Source: Segetibacter koreensis DSM 18137
Lineage (GTDB): Bacteria > Bacteroidota > Bacteroidia > Chitinophagales > Chitinophagaceae
Reading direction: 5' to 3'
Length of the DNA: 64,000 bases
Assembly (NCBI RefSeq): GCF_000374045.1
Contig: NZ_KB893381.1
Span: forward strand, 158,144-222,143
The notes under the pieces are model-generated. The model worked only from the letters and a program-made list of their open reading frames with translations, was not told the DNA's origin and ran no database searches. Position numbers and translations under genes: made by a program. The number at the start of each line of letters is the position of its first letter. The first letter of the stretch is position 1. Below, piece after piece: positions 7,627-18,223 of the stretch.

Positions 7627-10600
7627 TTAGAATTGAACTGTCAAAGAACCTCCAAACAAGCGCGATGATGGAGACTGATAGGCACTACTTAGTCCGTACG
7701 TGTTACCAGTGGAAGAATAGTTAAATTCTGGATCTCCCCACTGGTTAGATTTAGGAACAAAAAGAAATAAATTTCTTCCTACAGCACTAAGGGTTAATCT
7801 TTTAATAACCTTTCCATTACCAATCCAACGCTGAGGTATATTATAAGATATATTAACCTCACGAAGCCGCCATGAAGCAGCACTTGCATAATAGTTAGTC
7901 CCTATACCAGTATTGGTTGCAGAGCCGGTCCAAAATCCATAATTACCATCTTGTACCAGAATATTTGTGTTAGGGACATACTTAGCGCCGTCATAATAAA
8001 CAGAATTTGGAAAAACAAATCGTTGACGGCCATATTCTGCACTTCGTGCAGAAATACCTGCAAAATCTTCGTCACTTCCCAAACCTGAGTAAAAGTTATG
8101 GCCGCTTTTGTAATCCCAGGTCATACTTATAGAGAAATTACCTACAGAGTAAGAAGGTGTAAAACCTAATACCCAAAGGGGAAGACTTCTACCTTTATTA
8201 ACTAATTCCGCAGCTTGTGAAGGCATTCCCGTGACTGGGTCTACTATAACTTTTCCCGTTGTCGAATCTCTTAAATAATCTGTAAGCTGAAAGGCAAATG
8301 CAGGCCTCCCCACAATTGCTATATTATTAGCAGTAGGAGAACTTACTGAATTTTGTATAAAGTAATTATTTCCTCCTACAACAACAGGTATATTATTTAA
8401 AGTATTAGTAACCTCATTATTGTTATAGGTCGCGTTAAATTTAAAATCAATTCTACCCTTTCCTATTGAGAATAAAGGACTTAAACCTAGATCCATCTCC
8501 ACTCCATAGTTTTTAAAACTAGCTGCGTTCGCAAGACCAAAGGTATAACCTGTAGTAGCTGACTGTGAGACCTGTAATATTTGGTTATTACAGTTTTGAT
8601 AAAAATAGGTCGCGCCTACATCTATCCTGTTTTTAAGAAGTCCAAGCTCAACTCCTACCTCTTTTGTAATAACAAATTCTGGCTTTAAATTGGGACTAGG
8701 AATTGTTGCATTAGCTGTGTAGCCAACTACATTTCCGTAAGGAAACCCCGAAGGCGTTATACTATTATTAGACTGTTCAAAAGTTGCCTGAAGTGCATAT
8801 GGACTAATATTTACATTACCGGACTTCGAATAAGCAGCTCTCACCTTTGCATAATTAATAACTCCATTATTTTTAATTGAAGGTATTGCGTCAGAAAGAA
8901 TAAAAGAAGCATTAGCTGCTGGATAAAAAAATGAACGGTTTTGCTGTAGCAATCTGCTATCCCAATCATTTCTTCCAGTCAATTCAAGAAAGGCATACCC
9001 CTTATATCCTAACCCCAGTGTACCATAAGCAGAGAGCAAGCGCGTTTGAACATTATAGTTATAATTTCCGTCAGGATATAAATCGTTATTTACAGTTCCA
9101 TAGGTAGGTACATTTGCATCGCCACTTCTTGTAGAAACATTATACAAGAAAGGCACTACCAAATTAGTTCCTCCTACAGCCACATCTTTAGACCGGTTTT
9201 GACGTATTGTTCCACCTGCCAAATACTTTATTGTGAAATCTTTATTTATATCACGCTCTCCACTTAAGAAGTAATCAAAATTTATTCTTGACGTAAAGTT
9301 TTCGTCATCTGCCACTGCCCCCGGCCGATTGCTAAACTGTGTAGGGTTTCGATTTTTAGCAGCCCAATCTGTTACAACAACTGGGGCAGTTGAGCTTTTC
9401 GAATTTGCAAACGCTAGATTTGAGCTTATTTTCACTGATGCTTTGATCCATGGAGCAACTTGATAATTAACGTCAATGTTTCCAATCAAATCATCTTCCC
9501 TGCCCACTGTACGCAAATTGCCAATAGCCCAGTAAGGATTAACAGCATACTCGTTATAATAATTTGAATATTGGGCAAATTTGCTATTTCTCCAATCTTT
9601 ATAAGAAATGAGGGGAACATTATTAGCCGTTTGCATAACAAGGAAAAATAAACTACCATTATAGGAGGGAGATAAAGTAGGTAATGCATTTTCATTGATA
9701 ATGTCATAGTTCTGCAATACATAGTTCAATCCGTAATTAACCGATAGCTTGCCATAAGTTTTTCCTCCATTAAATCTAAAACTTGTTCTCCTGTTTTTAT
9801 CATCAGGTGTAAGCCCTTTTATATTAGCATCGTCGATGCCTGCATAAAAATCCTGGCCTGATAGAGAAATCGAATTTTGAAAAGTTAACCCGGTGTTCCA
9901 AAACTTAATTTTGTCTTTATAATGAGCATTAGTATATGGAAAATTCTGGATTGAACCATCTTCAAGAGCAACCCCAATTGGTTTCATAGTACCATCGAAC
10001 GCCGGGCCATATTGCTGGTTTTCATAAGGAACGTATCCAAAGTTTCCATATTGATCTAAAACTTCGCCAGCACCAGCTCCAAAAGATTTCTGCAGTTTAG
10101 GAAAAAAAGCAACCCTGGCCAGTTGTACAGACGAAGTATAGGATACAGTAAGCGCATTCGCTGTTCCTCTTTTCGTAGTAACCACTATAACTCCATTAAC
10201 AGCATCAGGACCATACACAGCGGCAGAAGCAGCACTTTTTAAAATTGTAAGTTCCTGTATATCAGAAGGAGGAATGGATGACAGATATCCTAAAGGAGTA
10301 GGAGCACCATCTACAACTAACATTGGCTGATTATTACCTGTAAGCGAGCGGATACCTCTAATGTTTATTTTAGCATTTTCAAAAACACTGCTATTTGTTG
10401 TGGTAACGGATAATCCTGATACCTTACCATTTAATGCCTGCTGAACGTTAACTGCCCTCCCCTGGGTAAGAACTTTGTTACTAACTGAAGTTGTTGCATA
10501 CCCTAACTCTTTTGCCTGTCTTCTCACACCTAAAGCTGTAGTTACAATTGCTTCTGAAAGATTTTGGATTTGCCGTGCTAATGAAACAGAATAAGTGGTA

Positions 10601-10857
10601 CCAGTAGAAACTTTTATTTCTTTTGCCGGAGTGCCTACTGCTGATACAACCAATACATCACCCGTTTTAGCACTTATTCTAAAATTTCCCTCTAGATCAG
10701 CTGAAGTACCCTTATTTGTTCCTTTTATCACCACAGAAGCGCCACTTACGGGCTGTCCATTTTCATCAAGTACTTTTCCTGTAATTTCCCGTTGTTGCGC
10801 AATTGCCAACGTTGAATAAAACATTAGCAATATAACTCCTTGAAATATTTTTTTCAT
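7627..10857 (-). CDS. SusC/RagA-family TonB-dependent outer-membrane transporter
   Basis: This active importer draws energy from TonB. The 1076 residues comprise a signal peptide ending near ALAIAQ, a carboxypeptidase-D-like regulatory domain (about 22-105, REITGKVLDENGQPVSGASV), a plug domain (about 115-230, with LVVDGAP and VNGVIVVTTKRG), and a beta-barrel ending in the aromatic GGSLTVQF. It heads a three-gene operon with susD and a DUF1735 lipoprotein. No sigma/anti-sigma pair or hybrid two-component sensor is adjacent. Its N-terminal third resembles the SusC at 12747-15983, so the two operons are probably related. Confidence 0.95.
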   Translation of the reverse strand: MKKIFQGVILLMFYSTLAIAQQREITGKVLDENGQPVSGASVVIKGTNKGTSADLEGNFRISAKTGDVLVVSAVGTPAKEIKVSTGTTYSVSLARQIQNLSEAIVTTALGVRRQAKELGYATTSVSNKVLTQGRAVNVQQALNGKVSGLSVTTTNSSVFENAKINIRGIRSLTGNNQPMLVVDGAPTPLGYLSSIPPSDIQELTILKSAASAAVYGPDAVNGVIVVTTKRGTANALTVSYTSSVQLARVAFFPKLQKSFGAGAGEVLDQYGNFGYVPYENQQYGPAFDGTMKPIGVALEDGSIQNFPYTNAHYKDKIKFWNTGLTFQNSISLSGQDFYAGIDDANIKGLTPDDKNRRTSFRFNGGKTYGKLSVNYGLNYVLQNYDIINENALPTLSPSYNGSLFFLVMQTANNVPLISYKDWRNSKFAQYSNYYNEYAVNPYWAIGNLRTVGREDDLIGNIDVNYQVAPWIKASVKISSNLAFANSKSSTAPVVVTDWAAKNRNPTQFSNRPGAVADDENFTSRINFDYFLSGERDINKDFTIKYLAGGTIRQNRSKDVAVGGTNLVVPFLYNVSTRSGDANVPTYGTVNNDLYPDGNYNYNVQTRLLSAYGTLGLGYKGYAFLELTGRNDWDSRLLQQNRSFFYPAANASFILSDAIPSIKNNGVINYAKVRAAYSKSGNVNISPYALQATFEQSNNSITPSGFPYGNVVGYTANATIPSPNLKPEFVITKEVGVELGLLKNRIDVGATYFYQNCNNQILQVSQSATTGYTFGLANAASFKNYGVEMDLGLSPLFSIGKGRIDFKFNATYNNNEVTNTLNNIPVVVGGNNYFIQNSVSSPTANNIAIVGRPAFAFQLTDYLRDSTTGKVIVDPVTGMPSQAAELVNKGRSLPLWVLGFTPSYSVGNFSISMTWDYKSGHNFYSGLGSDEDFAGISARSAEYGRQRFVFPNSVYYDGAKYVPNTNILVQDGNYGFWTGSATNTGIGTNYYASAASWRLREVNISYNIPQRWIGNGKVIKRLTLSAVGRNLFLFVPKSNQWGDPEFNYSSTGNTYGLSSAYQSPSSRLFGGSLTVQF

Positions 10858-11210
10858 TTTGCCTATAAATTTTTATAAAATACTTATGTGCTGAGCACTT
10901 TCTGTAAGAAGATAAATATAGGGATGTGCTTACATGACATATTACTCATACCAAATGCTGCATCTTATAAAAAAATGATTTAATATCGCGGGGAACATTA
11001 ACCAAGGTTGGGCACGTAATAAAATTATTACCCTTGTCAATTATCTAACAACTACACAGCAATTGTTTTTTCCTAAAATTAGCAGATTGAGGCGTGGTAA
11101 TTCTAAGATTTTTATAAGAGAAGCCAACAAGCAATTTGCAAATTCCAGAAACTGTGATTACAGAATTTAAGATTAAGGGACAGATTCTTTTTCAGAAAAA
11201 AAGTTAAATG
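10858..11210. other. Region upstream of the first SusC gene
   Basis: This AT-rich stretch carries no gene and presumably holds the susC promoter. A TATATTTA element on the minus strand near 10916-10923 resembles the -7 box, but no TTG element lies at the right distance, so no promoter is called. Confidence 0.4.
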
Positions 11211-11245
11211 AAAAAGAGGCTACCTCGGTGAGATAGCCTCTTTTT
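11211..11245 (-). terminator. Intrinsic terminator of the second SusCD operon
   Basis: AAAAAGAGGCTA (11211-11222) pairs perfectly with TAGCCTCTTTTT (11234-11245) around an 11-nt loop. A-rich and T-rich flanks give a U tract in the minus direction. It lies just past the susD stop at 11269. Confidence 0.85.
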
Positions 11246-11268
11246 CAGAATAAATCTTTTACTATTCC

Positions 11269-12726
11269 TTAATACTTATCAAACCATAACTTTTGAGTTA
11301 TCTGATCTTTTCCCACCGCCGAGGACGCTTTCTGGTAACTTCCCTTATTTAAATTTTGCTCAACTACAGGATAAGTCATCCTGGTAATTACAGCGGGAGT
11401 TTCCTGATCTGAAAAAAGAGCGCCAGTTGGAACCACTAACTTGGGATAATCTAAACGTCTCCATTGTGTCCATGCGTCGTAACCTCGATTGTATAATGCA
11501 ATCCATGACTGAACACCGATTTTTTCTTTATAATCTCCTGCCGCAGTTGTGTATTTTACAATGGATTGAGATCTATAAGCTAAGGCATCAGCTGCAGTTC
11601 CACCCCATTCTTCAATGCTTGCATCAATAGCATTATTATAATGATCTTCTGCAGTACTTCCTACAGCAAATCCTCTTTCAAGTGCTTCCGCTTTTAAAAA
11701 TTCCATTTCAGAATAGCTAAAAAACGTATGAGGGAATTCGGGCTGACTTAAAGTAGAAGAAGGAGCGGAAAAATTATTAAATGTAGCTCTAACTCCTGGT
11801 GTTTGACCTATATAGAAACTATCTGTTGTGATATCCTTGTTGAAATAAAAGGGAAGCCTAGGGTCATTATAAGCTTTTAAAGTATCTATAAACGGTTTAG
11901 CTCCCACGAAATCATGTCGACCGCTTTGTATCAGATCTTCCCATACCGGATTGGTATTTGGAGGCGAAGCCAAATAATGCATTTTTATATTCTCATTATT
12001 GCTTAGAATAACATTAGGAGCTGAAGCTTCAACCATGGTTTTTGCAGTAGTGGGATCTACATCTGCCACCAACATTCCCATCCTCATTTTTAATGAATTT
12101 CCAAATCTTTTCCAACCATCTATATCACCATTCAATATTACATCTGCAGAACCATAAGCACCAGCAGCAGGATCAAGTGCACTCAAAGCAGCATCGAGCC
12201 TGGCAGAGATTTTTGCAAACACCTCAGCAGCATTGTCATATGCAGGTTGCAGATTTTCAATATCAAGCGCCTCTGTATATGGAATATCACCAAAGCTTGT
12301 AACTAAAGTATAATAAGAATATACTATCAATATTTCATTGATAGCTTTACGATTCTTAATCTCTTCAGCAGTTAGATTCAATGTTTCTTTATCTGCCACA
12401 GTAGAAGCTTCGGTTAAATCTTTAATGACATCTCTGTACATATGAGCCCACCAAAAATCACTAATACTTCTTTGATTTAAATTGTATCTTGTTTCATCTC
12501 TATAAATTGTCTCCGTCCAATATTGAACAAAAAGCCTGAAGTTATTTGTATTAACATTTGTGCTTGCCATTCTATCGGAAAGGTTAACCGAAGCGTTGGA
12601 AAACAGATTGGCTGATGAAACTACAGCGGGCCGGGTTGGATTAATATTTAAGTCTGTTATGTTTTTCTTACACGACACTAATAAAAAAGTGCTTATAAAA
12701 AAACATGAATACAGTATTTTTTTCAT
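11269..12726 (-). CDS. SusD/RagB-family outer-membrane lipoprotein
   Basis: A 485-residue lipoprotein with the signal MKKILYSCFFISTFLLVSC and acylated cysteine 19, followed by KNITDLNINPTRP. It belongs to the SusD-like_2 branch, with FGDIPYTEALD and the C-terminal WIALYNRGYDAWTQWRRLDYP, which matches the family's helical core. It is encoded 20 nt after its SusC partner and ends in front of a strong terminator, so this operon has only two genes and lacks the DUF1735 protein of the neighbouring locus. The substrate is unknown. Confidence 0.92.
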   Translation of the reverse strand: MKKILYSCFFISTFLLVSCKKNITDLNINPTRPAVVSSANLFSNASVNLSDRMASTNVNTNNFRLFVQYWTETIYRDETRYNLNQRSISDFWWAHMYRDVIKDLTEASTVADKETLNLTAEEIKNRKAINEILIVYSYYTLVTSFGDIPYTEALDIENLQPAYDNAAEVFAKISARLDAALSALDPAAGAYGSADVILNGDIDGWKRFGNSLKMRMGMLVADVDPTTAKTMVEASAPNVILSNNENIKMHYLASPPNTNPVWEDLIQSGRHDFVGAKPFIDTLKAYNDPRLPFYFNKDITTDSFYIGQTPGVRATFNNFSAPSSTLSQPEFPHTFFSYSEMEFLKAEALERGFAVGSTAEDHYNNAIDASIEEWGGTAADALAYRSQSIVKYTTAAGDYKEKIGVQSWIALYNRGYDAWTQWRRLDYPKLVVPTGALFSDQETPAVITRMTYPVVEQNLNKGSYQKASSAVGKDQITQKLWFDKY

Positions 12727-12746
12727 GTATAGTAAGTTTAATTTCT

Positions 12747-15700
12747 CTAAAGTTTGATTTTTACATTAAAGCCAAAAGAACGAACGGCAGGATAGCTACC
12801 TATTTGAATTCCTTGCAAATTTCCTGCACCAAAGCTATCCTCCGGATCTGCATAAGGTAAATTTTTATGCAAAATAGCAAGGTTACGTCCTACTAAAGCA
12901 ACATCAATGCCTTTAAAAAATTTATTTCGAAACATTTTAGCTGGTAATGAATATCCCAAAGAAAGCTCACGCAATTTTACATAACTGGCATCATAAGCAA
13001 ATCTCTTATCGGGTGATGAAACATAACTATCAAAAGAACCGTAATCTTCGATACTGGCCCGAATTGTGTTAGGTTTACCGTCAGCGGTAACACCTTGCCT
13101 AATAATCCCACCACTTTTACTATCATTTGTAAGAGGGCTTCTTATAGGATTACCTAAATCATTATTAACTGCTGTCTCTTCATAGAGTCCTCCTGCTAAT
13201 GCATAATACATATCAGTAGAGAACACTGAACCACCCTGCCGTACATCAATAAGACCGCTAAGAGACACTCCTCTATAAGTAAACCTGTTGCTAACACCAC
13301 CAATCCAGTCAGGATTGACATTACCAATAGTGATATTATTTGTTGGGGTAATCATGTAATTCCCATTTTCATCAACAGTTTTTTGGCCATTAGTATAAAT
13401 GTAATCAGTTCCATGTATTGTTCCATAAGGCTCGTTAAGTGAAGCATTTAAAGTTATACTTCCCTGGAAAGATCCTAAAACAATATTATCTATATCGCCA
13501 TAAAGCTTGGTTACTTTACTTCTGTTTCGTGTCCAGTTAATATTAATATCCCATGAAAAGTCAGGTGTTTTAATTGGAGTGCCATAAACTGACAACTCAA
13601 ATCCTTTATTTTGAACAGTTCCTGAATTTACATATTTTCTGGAATAACCTGTAGCAGTAGATACTGTTAGTGGAAGAATTTGATCTACGGTCTGTGCTTT
13701 ATAGTATGTTGCATCAAAGCCCAACCTGGTTTTGAAAAAAGCCATTTCCAATCCTACTTCAAAACTTTTGGTCCGTTCAGGTTTCAGATTTGGGTTATTT
13801 TTATAACCGTTAACAGAAAATAACGCATTACCATTAAAAGAAGTTACTTCCTGCCCAGAATTATCATCAATGTCACTTACGTAATAATCATTGACAGTAT
13901 ATAAAGGAGCATCGCCGCCTACCTCGGCATAATTGGCTCTTAATTTACCATAGCTTAACCATGTAGGTTTTATTAACTGAGAGAATACAAAGCCGGCGGA
14001 AACAGAAGGATAATAGTAAACATTATTTGCTTCAGGTAATGTAGAGGAACGATCTCTACGAATAGTAGCATCTAAAGTATAAGTGTTTTTATAAGAAAAA
14101 GTTCCACCTGCAAATACGCCTTCAACTCTTTTTCTTCCTTCAAATTCAAGCGGCGGAGCCGGAGCATTAATGGAATTAGCTATAGTATAAAGTTTAGGTA
14201 CACCTAACCCACCATTCGTATTTGCGTCAATATTTGATCTATACTGTGTTCGTGTATTAGATCCTAGAAGCGCTTTAATATTTATATCACTAGTAATGTT
14301 CCAATCAGCATTAGCTATCAAATCATAATTTATCTCATTATAATTTTGATTGTATCTCCTGTAGAAAGGAACACCAACACTGGTTACAGCTTTTCTTTCC
14401 TGTTCTAATTCAGAATAGCTGTCAAGGGATACTCTTCCTAAGATATTCAACCAACTTACAGGTTTGTAATTGAGATAAACATTTCCAAAATACCTGTCAC
14501 GGCTGTCTGATTCATAGCTTTCATACCGTGTAAAATAAGGATTATCCCAGAATTCAGGTTGAAGTTCACCACTGGGGCCGTAGTGCTGATTCCAAGTTAC
14601 GTTTTGTCGATTTCTAAAATAGGCATCTTTTAGTTCCTTTAAATCTACATTCACCTCCCACCATTGACGAAAATTTGTCATAAGATTTAAGGCGTTGGCA
14701 CCATCGTATCCTGTTCCAAAACGCCCCAGACCATTAATTCTTGAGTAATTTGCTGATCCACCTGCAGTTAAATTATCCGTAATATTATAAGTAGCAGACA
14801 CATTAAGTAAATCTTTGTTTATACTACTATTTGGTAGTACACCTTTTTCATTATTCCGGGTATATCCGAGTGCAAATGTACTTCTATCGTTCCCAGACTG
14901 AAGAAAAACACTGTTATTCAGAGACACTGGCTTTATAAAGAAAGTGGAAGGATCGTTCGCTGCAGCTACCCAAGGCGTAGCTTTTTTATAATTTGGAGAA
15001 GTTGGGTCAAATGAATGCCATTGGTAAACCATTAAGTTCGGATTAAAAGCAGTACCCCAGGAAGCATCATCATAAGTTGGGGCTATTTTGTCAGGAACTC
15101 CATCACCATTCACATCAGCCTCGTCAAAATAAGAGCCGTAACCTGCACCGTATTTTTTTTGATACTTAGGAAAAGTATTTCTTAAAATAGAATTTACGGT
15201 TACACCGGAATTTATAATAATTCCCAAACCTCTTTTGCCTTTCTTAGTTGTAATTAATATTACTCCATTACTTCCTCTCGATCCATAAAGAGCACTTGCA
15301 GCAGCTCCTTTCAAGACAGTTATATTGTCAATATCGTCAGGATTAATATCCGCAGCAGCATTGCCGTAGTCGTATCCTCCACGCCCGGTTGTCTGGTCAA
15401 GAGTATTATTATTACCATTATCAAAAGGAACCCCATCGACAACAAATAAGGCCTGGTTACTACCTGTAAGAGACTTTGATCCTCTTAACAAGACGTTTGT
15501 AGAACCTCCCATAGTATTAGGCTGCCTTATTTCCAAACCAGATACCTTTCCAGATAGATTTTGAACAAAATTAGAAGTTCTTGTTTTGCTGACATCTTCG
15601 CCTGTGACTGTTTGGGCAGCATAAGGAACCTGGTTACGGGTTCTTCTGATACCTAAGGCAGTAACCACCACCTCTGAAAGATTTTCACTTTGTCTTGTCA

Positions 15701-15983
15701 ATGAAACTGAAATAGAAGAACCTGCGGGAACCCTTACTTCTTTAGAAGGTATACCTACCGCAGAAATTACCAGTACATCACCGGTTTTTGCATTAATAGT
15801 GAAATCTCCACTTGCATTAGCAGAAGCTCCGGTATTAGTACCTTTAATAAGGACAGATGCTCCACTTACAGGTTGCCCTGATTCATCTAAAACTCTTCCT
15901 GCAATTTGCCGGGTTTGTGCGATTCCCAGCATAACTACAAGCATGAGCATTGTAAAAAGTGATAAAAATTTTCTCATGTGCAT
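12747..15983 (-). CDS. SusC/RagA-family TonB-dependent outer-membrane transporter
   Basis: The 1078 residues start with a signal peptide (MHMRKFLSLF...LGIAQ; the third codon is also a possible start), a regulatory beta-sandwich domain (about 25-105), a plug domain (about 112-250) with LFVVDGVPFDN and SNGVILITTKKG, and a long barrel ending in SFGFNVKIKL. It forms a channel with the SusD at 11269-12726. Its N-terminus shares the QPVSGASV-IKGTN pattern with the SusC at 7627-10857, pointing to a tandem duplication of the pair. A 176-nt upstream gap separates it from the helix-hairpin-helix gene. Confidence 0.95.
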   Translation of the reverse strand: MHMRKFLSLFTMLMLVVMLGIAQTRQIAGRVLDESGQPVSGASVLIKGTNTGASANASGDFTINAKTGDVLVISAVGIPSKEVRVPAGSSISVSLTRQSENLSEVVVTALGIRRTRNQVPYAAQTVTGEDVSKTRTSNFVQNLSGKVSGLEIRQPNTMGGSTNVLLRGSKSLTGSNQALFVVDGVPFDNGNNNTLDQTTGRGGYDYGNAAADINPDDIDNITVLKGAAASALYGSRGSNGVILITTKKGKRGLGIIINSGVTVNSILRNTFPKYQKKYGAGYGSYFDEADVNGDGVPDKIAPTYDDASWGTAFNPNLMVYQWHSFDPTSPNYKKATPWVAAANDPSTFFIKPVSLNNSVFLQSGNDRSTFALGYTRNNEKGVLPNSSINKDLLNVSATYNITDNLTAGGSANYSRINGLGRFGTGYDGANALNLMTNFRQWWEVNVDLKELKDAYFRNRQNVTWNQHYGPSGELQPEFWDNPYFTRYESYESDSRDRYFGNVYLNYKPVSWLNILGRVSLDSYSELEQERKAVTSVGVPFYRRYNQNYNEINYDLIANADWNITSDINIKALLGSNTRTQYRSNIDANTNGGLGVPKLYTIANSINAPAPPLEFEGRKRVEGVFAGGTFSYKNTYTLDATIRRDRSSTLPEANNVYYYPSVSAGFVFSQLIKPTWLSYGKLRANYAEVGGDAPLYTVNDYYVSDIDDNSGQEVTSFNGNALFSVNGYKNNPNLKPERTKSFEVGLEMAFFKTRLGFDATYYKAQTVDQILPLTVSTATGYSRKYVNSGTVQNKGFELSVYGTPIKTPDFSWDININWTRNRSKVTKLYGDIDNIVLGSFQGSITLNASLNEPYGTIHGTDYIYTNGQKTVDENGNYMITPTNNITIGNVNPDWIGGVSNRFTYRGVSLSGLIDVRQGGSVFSTDMYYALAGGLYEETAVNNDLGNPIRSPLTNDSKSGGIIRQGVTADGKPNTIRASIEDYGSFDSYVSSPDKRFAYDASYVKLRELSLGYSLPAKMFRNKFFKGIDVALVGRNLAILHKNLPYADPEDSFGAGNLQGIQIGSYPAVRSFGFNVKIKL

Positions 15984-16159
15984 ATAAATTTTTCTCTAAT
16001 AAAATCGTAAAACTACGTGAATTGAAACAAAAAGTTAAAAAAAACCTTTAAAAAAGTTATTTTTAGATTAACGGTAAATAACGCAGACAGATGGAAAGCT
16101 GAAAATGCTGCTTTGATTAAAAAAAAATTAAAAAAAGCAATTTGAATAGACATTATTTA

Positions 16160-18223
16160 TTAAAAATCGTACAACACCTGGATTTTTACTTCACTTCTTT
16201 TATTTCCTCGTATTTGATTCAGGCTCGCCCCAATCAAACTTTTATTTGTATAAATTGTCTGGGCCCATCTGAACCAAATTGCCATTTTTTTACTAAAATC
16301 ATAATTTACGTTTAGATAATAACGGAGACCTTGTCCTGTAAACTGAGGTATGGAATAGCTGTATAAAACATCACTTTCAAAAGCATACAGACCGCTTTCT
16401 GAACTATCCGTTTTGAAATACTGCAACCTTCCGTTTAATGACAGAGGTTTGTTGAAAGGTTTATACACCGCTTCAAAATAACTTAACAGCCCGTGTTCCA
16501 TTCTGTCTTTTTGCTGGGTATCAAACCATAATAGTTCAATTCTTTCGCGTAGTGTTACTGCTTTAGTTATAGCATTAGAAGATTGAATGCGCCAATTTAT
16601 TCGGGGCACGGTATATACAGGTATTGTTGGAAGATCTGACCGTGAAACATTAATAGCTTTATTTTCATTTCGTAAGCGGCTATATAACTCAAACTGTTTA
16701 TTAGGTTTATAAGTTAGCTGCAACAAATATTCAGTGCCGTTGCTGGGTGCATCTACCCGGTAGCGCAACCAGGGAAAGCTGAAGATATCAGCATAGGCAT
16801 CTATTTTTAAAAAAGTAACTGGCTTAATGCTTATTCCTGTAAACAGCCCTTTCTCATTTGTAGGCAAAGTGCTTTCAGTAAACGCATTACCGTTTAGAGC
16901 CTGGTAAGTTTTTTCTATGTTTCTATATAAAACTGAGGCATCAACCTTTGGGTCAAGACTCGCTATGATACCACCGATAAAAGCTTTTGATTTTCTTTTA
17001 TCCATTGCCGCTTCCCCAAAAAAATGAAAATTGCGAAAAGTATAGCTATAGTCCAGACTATAATTGTACCACTCCTTTCCCTGTATAGCATACTGATTAT
17101 AAGGTTGAACATCACGAATCAAAGGAATCGAAAATTTAAAGGCAATAACATTTAAGCCAACATGAAAACTATTTTTATTGTAAGAAACATTGCCTCCTAA
17201 AGAAGCTTGTGTCACTATATTTTTCTTTGCATTTTCATTAGGAGTACGATGATATCCTGAAGTTGCTATTGATGAAACAAAATCCCTATTCATTTGTGAG
17301 GTATCGTCATTAAAAGTTGCATCAAGTTTACGAACAGATGCAAAAGCAGTTACACTGGTGTTTTTGCCGCCTGCTGTTATACCTGCACCACGCATAAAAT
17401 TGTATTCTCCTGCCGAATTGTAGGGTCGTAAAATATCTGCCTGCCTTTTAATCGCCGTTATATCTGCACTTTTCTTAAAAGCAAGGCTTTGCCACTGTAT
17501 TAGCCCCTGTCCGAGGTTTACTGCAAAATCTCCCAGGGCGAGCATTTTTACAGCGCCTAATTTTCTTGCAAACAAATGGAACGAATAGAAATCAAAACCA
17601 TATTTCTGTTTTCCCTTAAAAAATGCTTCACCTGCATCTTTATCTCCTGTTAGGCCGAATTGCAAAAGATTGCGATATACATATTTATACCTGAAAAAAA
17701 GTCGTTGAGCACTTCCCATGTATCGGTTTGAGACAGTATCATTTCGTGTAAATCCATCGCTTTTTTCTAATAGTTGTTGTGCCCTGAAAAGAAAGGAATG
17801 CTGCCCTGCTACCAGTCGGTCTTTAATATCTGCAGAAAAAGCTACTGCATTGCCCACCCGTATATCCGGTAAAATCTGTTGTATAGTCTCCAGGTCCAAT
17901 AAGGGCACAGCTTGTAATTCATAAATACTAATAAAATTTCCCAGTAATCTTCTGTATCTTAACAAACTTTGAATTTGCAAATCAGAAAGGATTCTTAAGT
18001 CACGCAGTTCATTTTCCTGCGCGGTATTTATGTTGATAGGATTTCGATGAAGTTGAACCAATTGCTGCAGGTAACTATCATCTTCTGTTTCGGCTTCCTG
18101 CTGTTCGGTAATATTTTCCAATTGCTGCTCTGCAATACTTCCGGGTTGAGTTGGGCCTTCCTCTTGTGAATAAGCATAAGAGCTCCAAAAAGCAATTAAT
18201 AATATTACTGCTTTTTTCCTCAA
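16160..18223 (-). CDS. Exported helix-hairpin-helix protein with C-terminal beta-barrel
   Basis: A signal peptide (residues 1-19, ending SYAYS) precedes an acidic linker (EEGP...ETEDD), then two ComEA-like helix-hairpin-helix motifs at about 61-122 (NPININTAQENELRDL; FISIYELQAVPLLD). The remaining 560 residues alternate hydrophobic and polar positions like an outer-membrane barrel and end in KIQVLYDF, with a terminal aromatic. The family is known in Bacteroidota genomes but its function is not established. In other proteins the HHH fold binds DNA non-specifically; in an exported protein it would face the periplasm or exterior. The start is a TTG that overlaps the stop of the upstream barrel gene by four bases (TTGA), so the two are translationally coupled. 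Confidence 0.75.
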   Translation of the reverse strand: MRKKAVILLIAFWSSYAYSQEEGPTQPGSIAEQQLENITEQQEAETEDDSYLQQLVQLHRNPININTAQENELRDLRILSDLQIQSLLRYRRLLGNFISIYELQAVPLLDLETIQQILPDIRVGNAVAFSADIKDRLVAGQHSFLFRAQQLLEKSDGFTRNDTVSNRYMGSAQRLFFRYKYVYRNLLQFGLTGDKDAGEAFFKGKQKYGFDFYSFHLFARKLGAVKMLALGDFAVNLGQGLIQWQSLAFKKSADITAIKRQADILRPYNSAGEYNFMRGAGITAGGKNTSVTAFASVRKLDATFNDDTSQMNRDFVSSIATSGYHRTPNENAKKNIVTQASLGGNVSYNKNSFHVGLNVIAFKFSIPLIRDVQPYNQYAIQGKEWYNYSLDYSYTFRNFHFFGEAAMDKRKSKAFIGGIIASLDPKVDASVLYRNIEKTYQALNGNAFTESTLPTNEKGLFTGISIKPVTFLKIDAYADIFSFPWLRYRVDAPSNGTEYLLQLTYKPNKQFELYSRLRNENKAINVSRSDLPTIPVYTVPRINWRIQSSNAITKAVTLRERIELLWFDTQQKDRMEHGLLSYFEAVYKPFNKPLSLNGRLQYFKTDSSESGLYAFESDVLYSYSIPQFTGQGLRYYLNVNYDFSKKMAIWFRWAQTIYTNKSLIGASLNQIRGNKRSEVKIQVLYDF

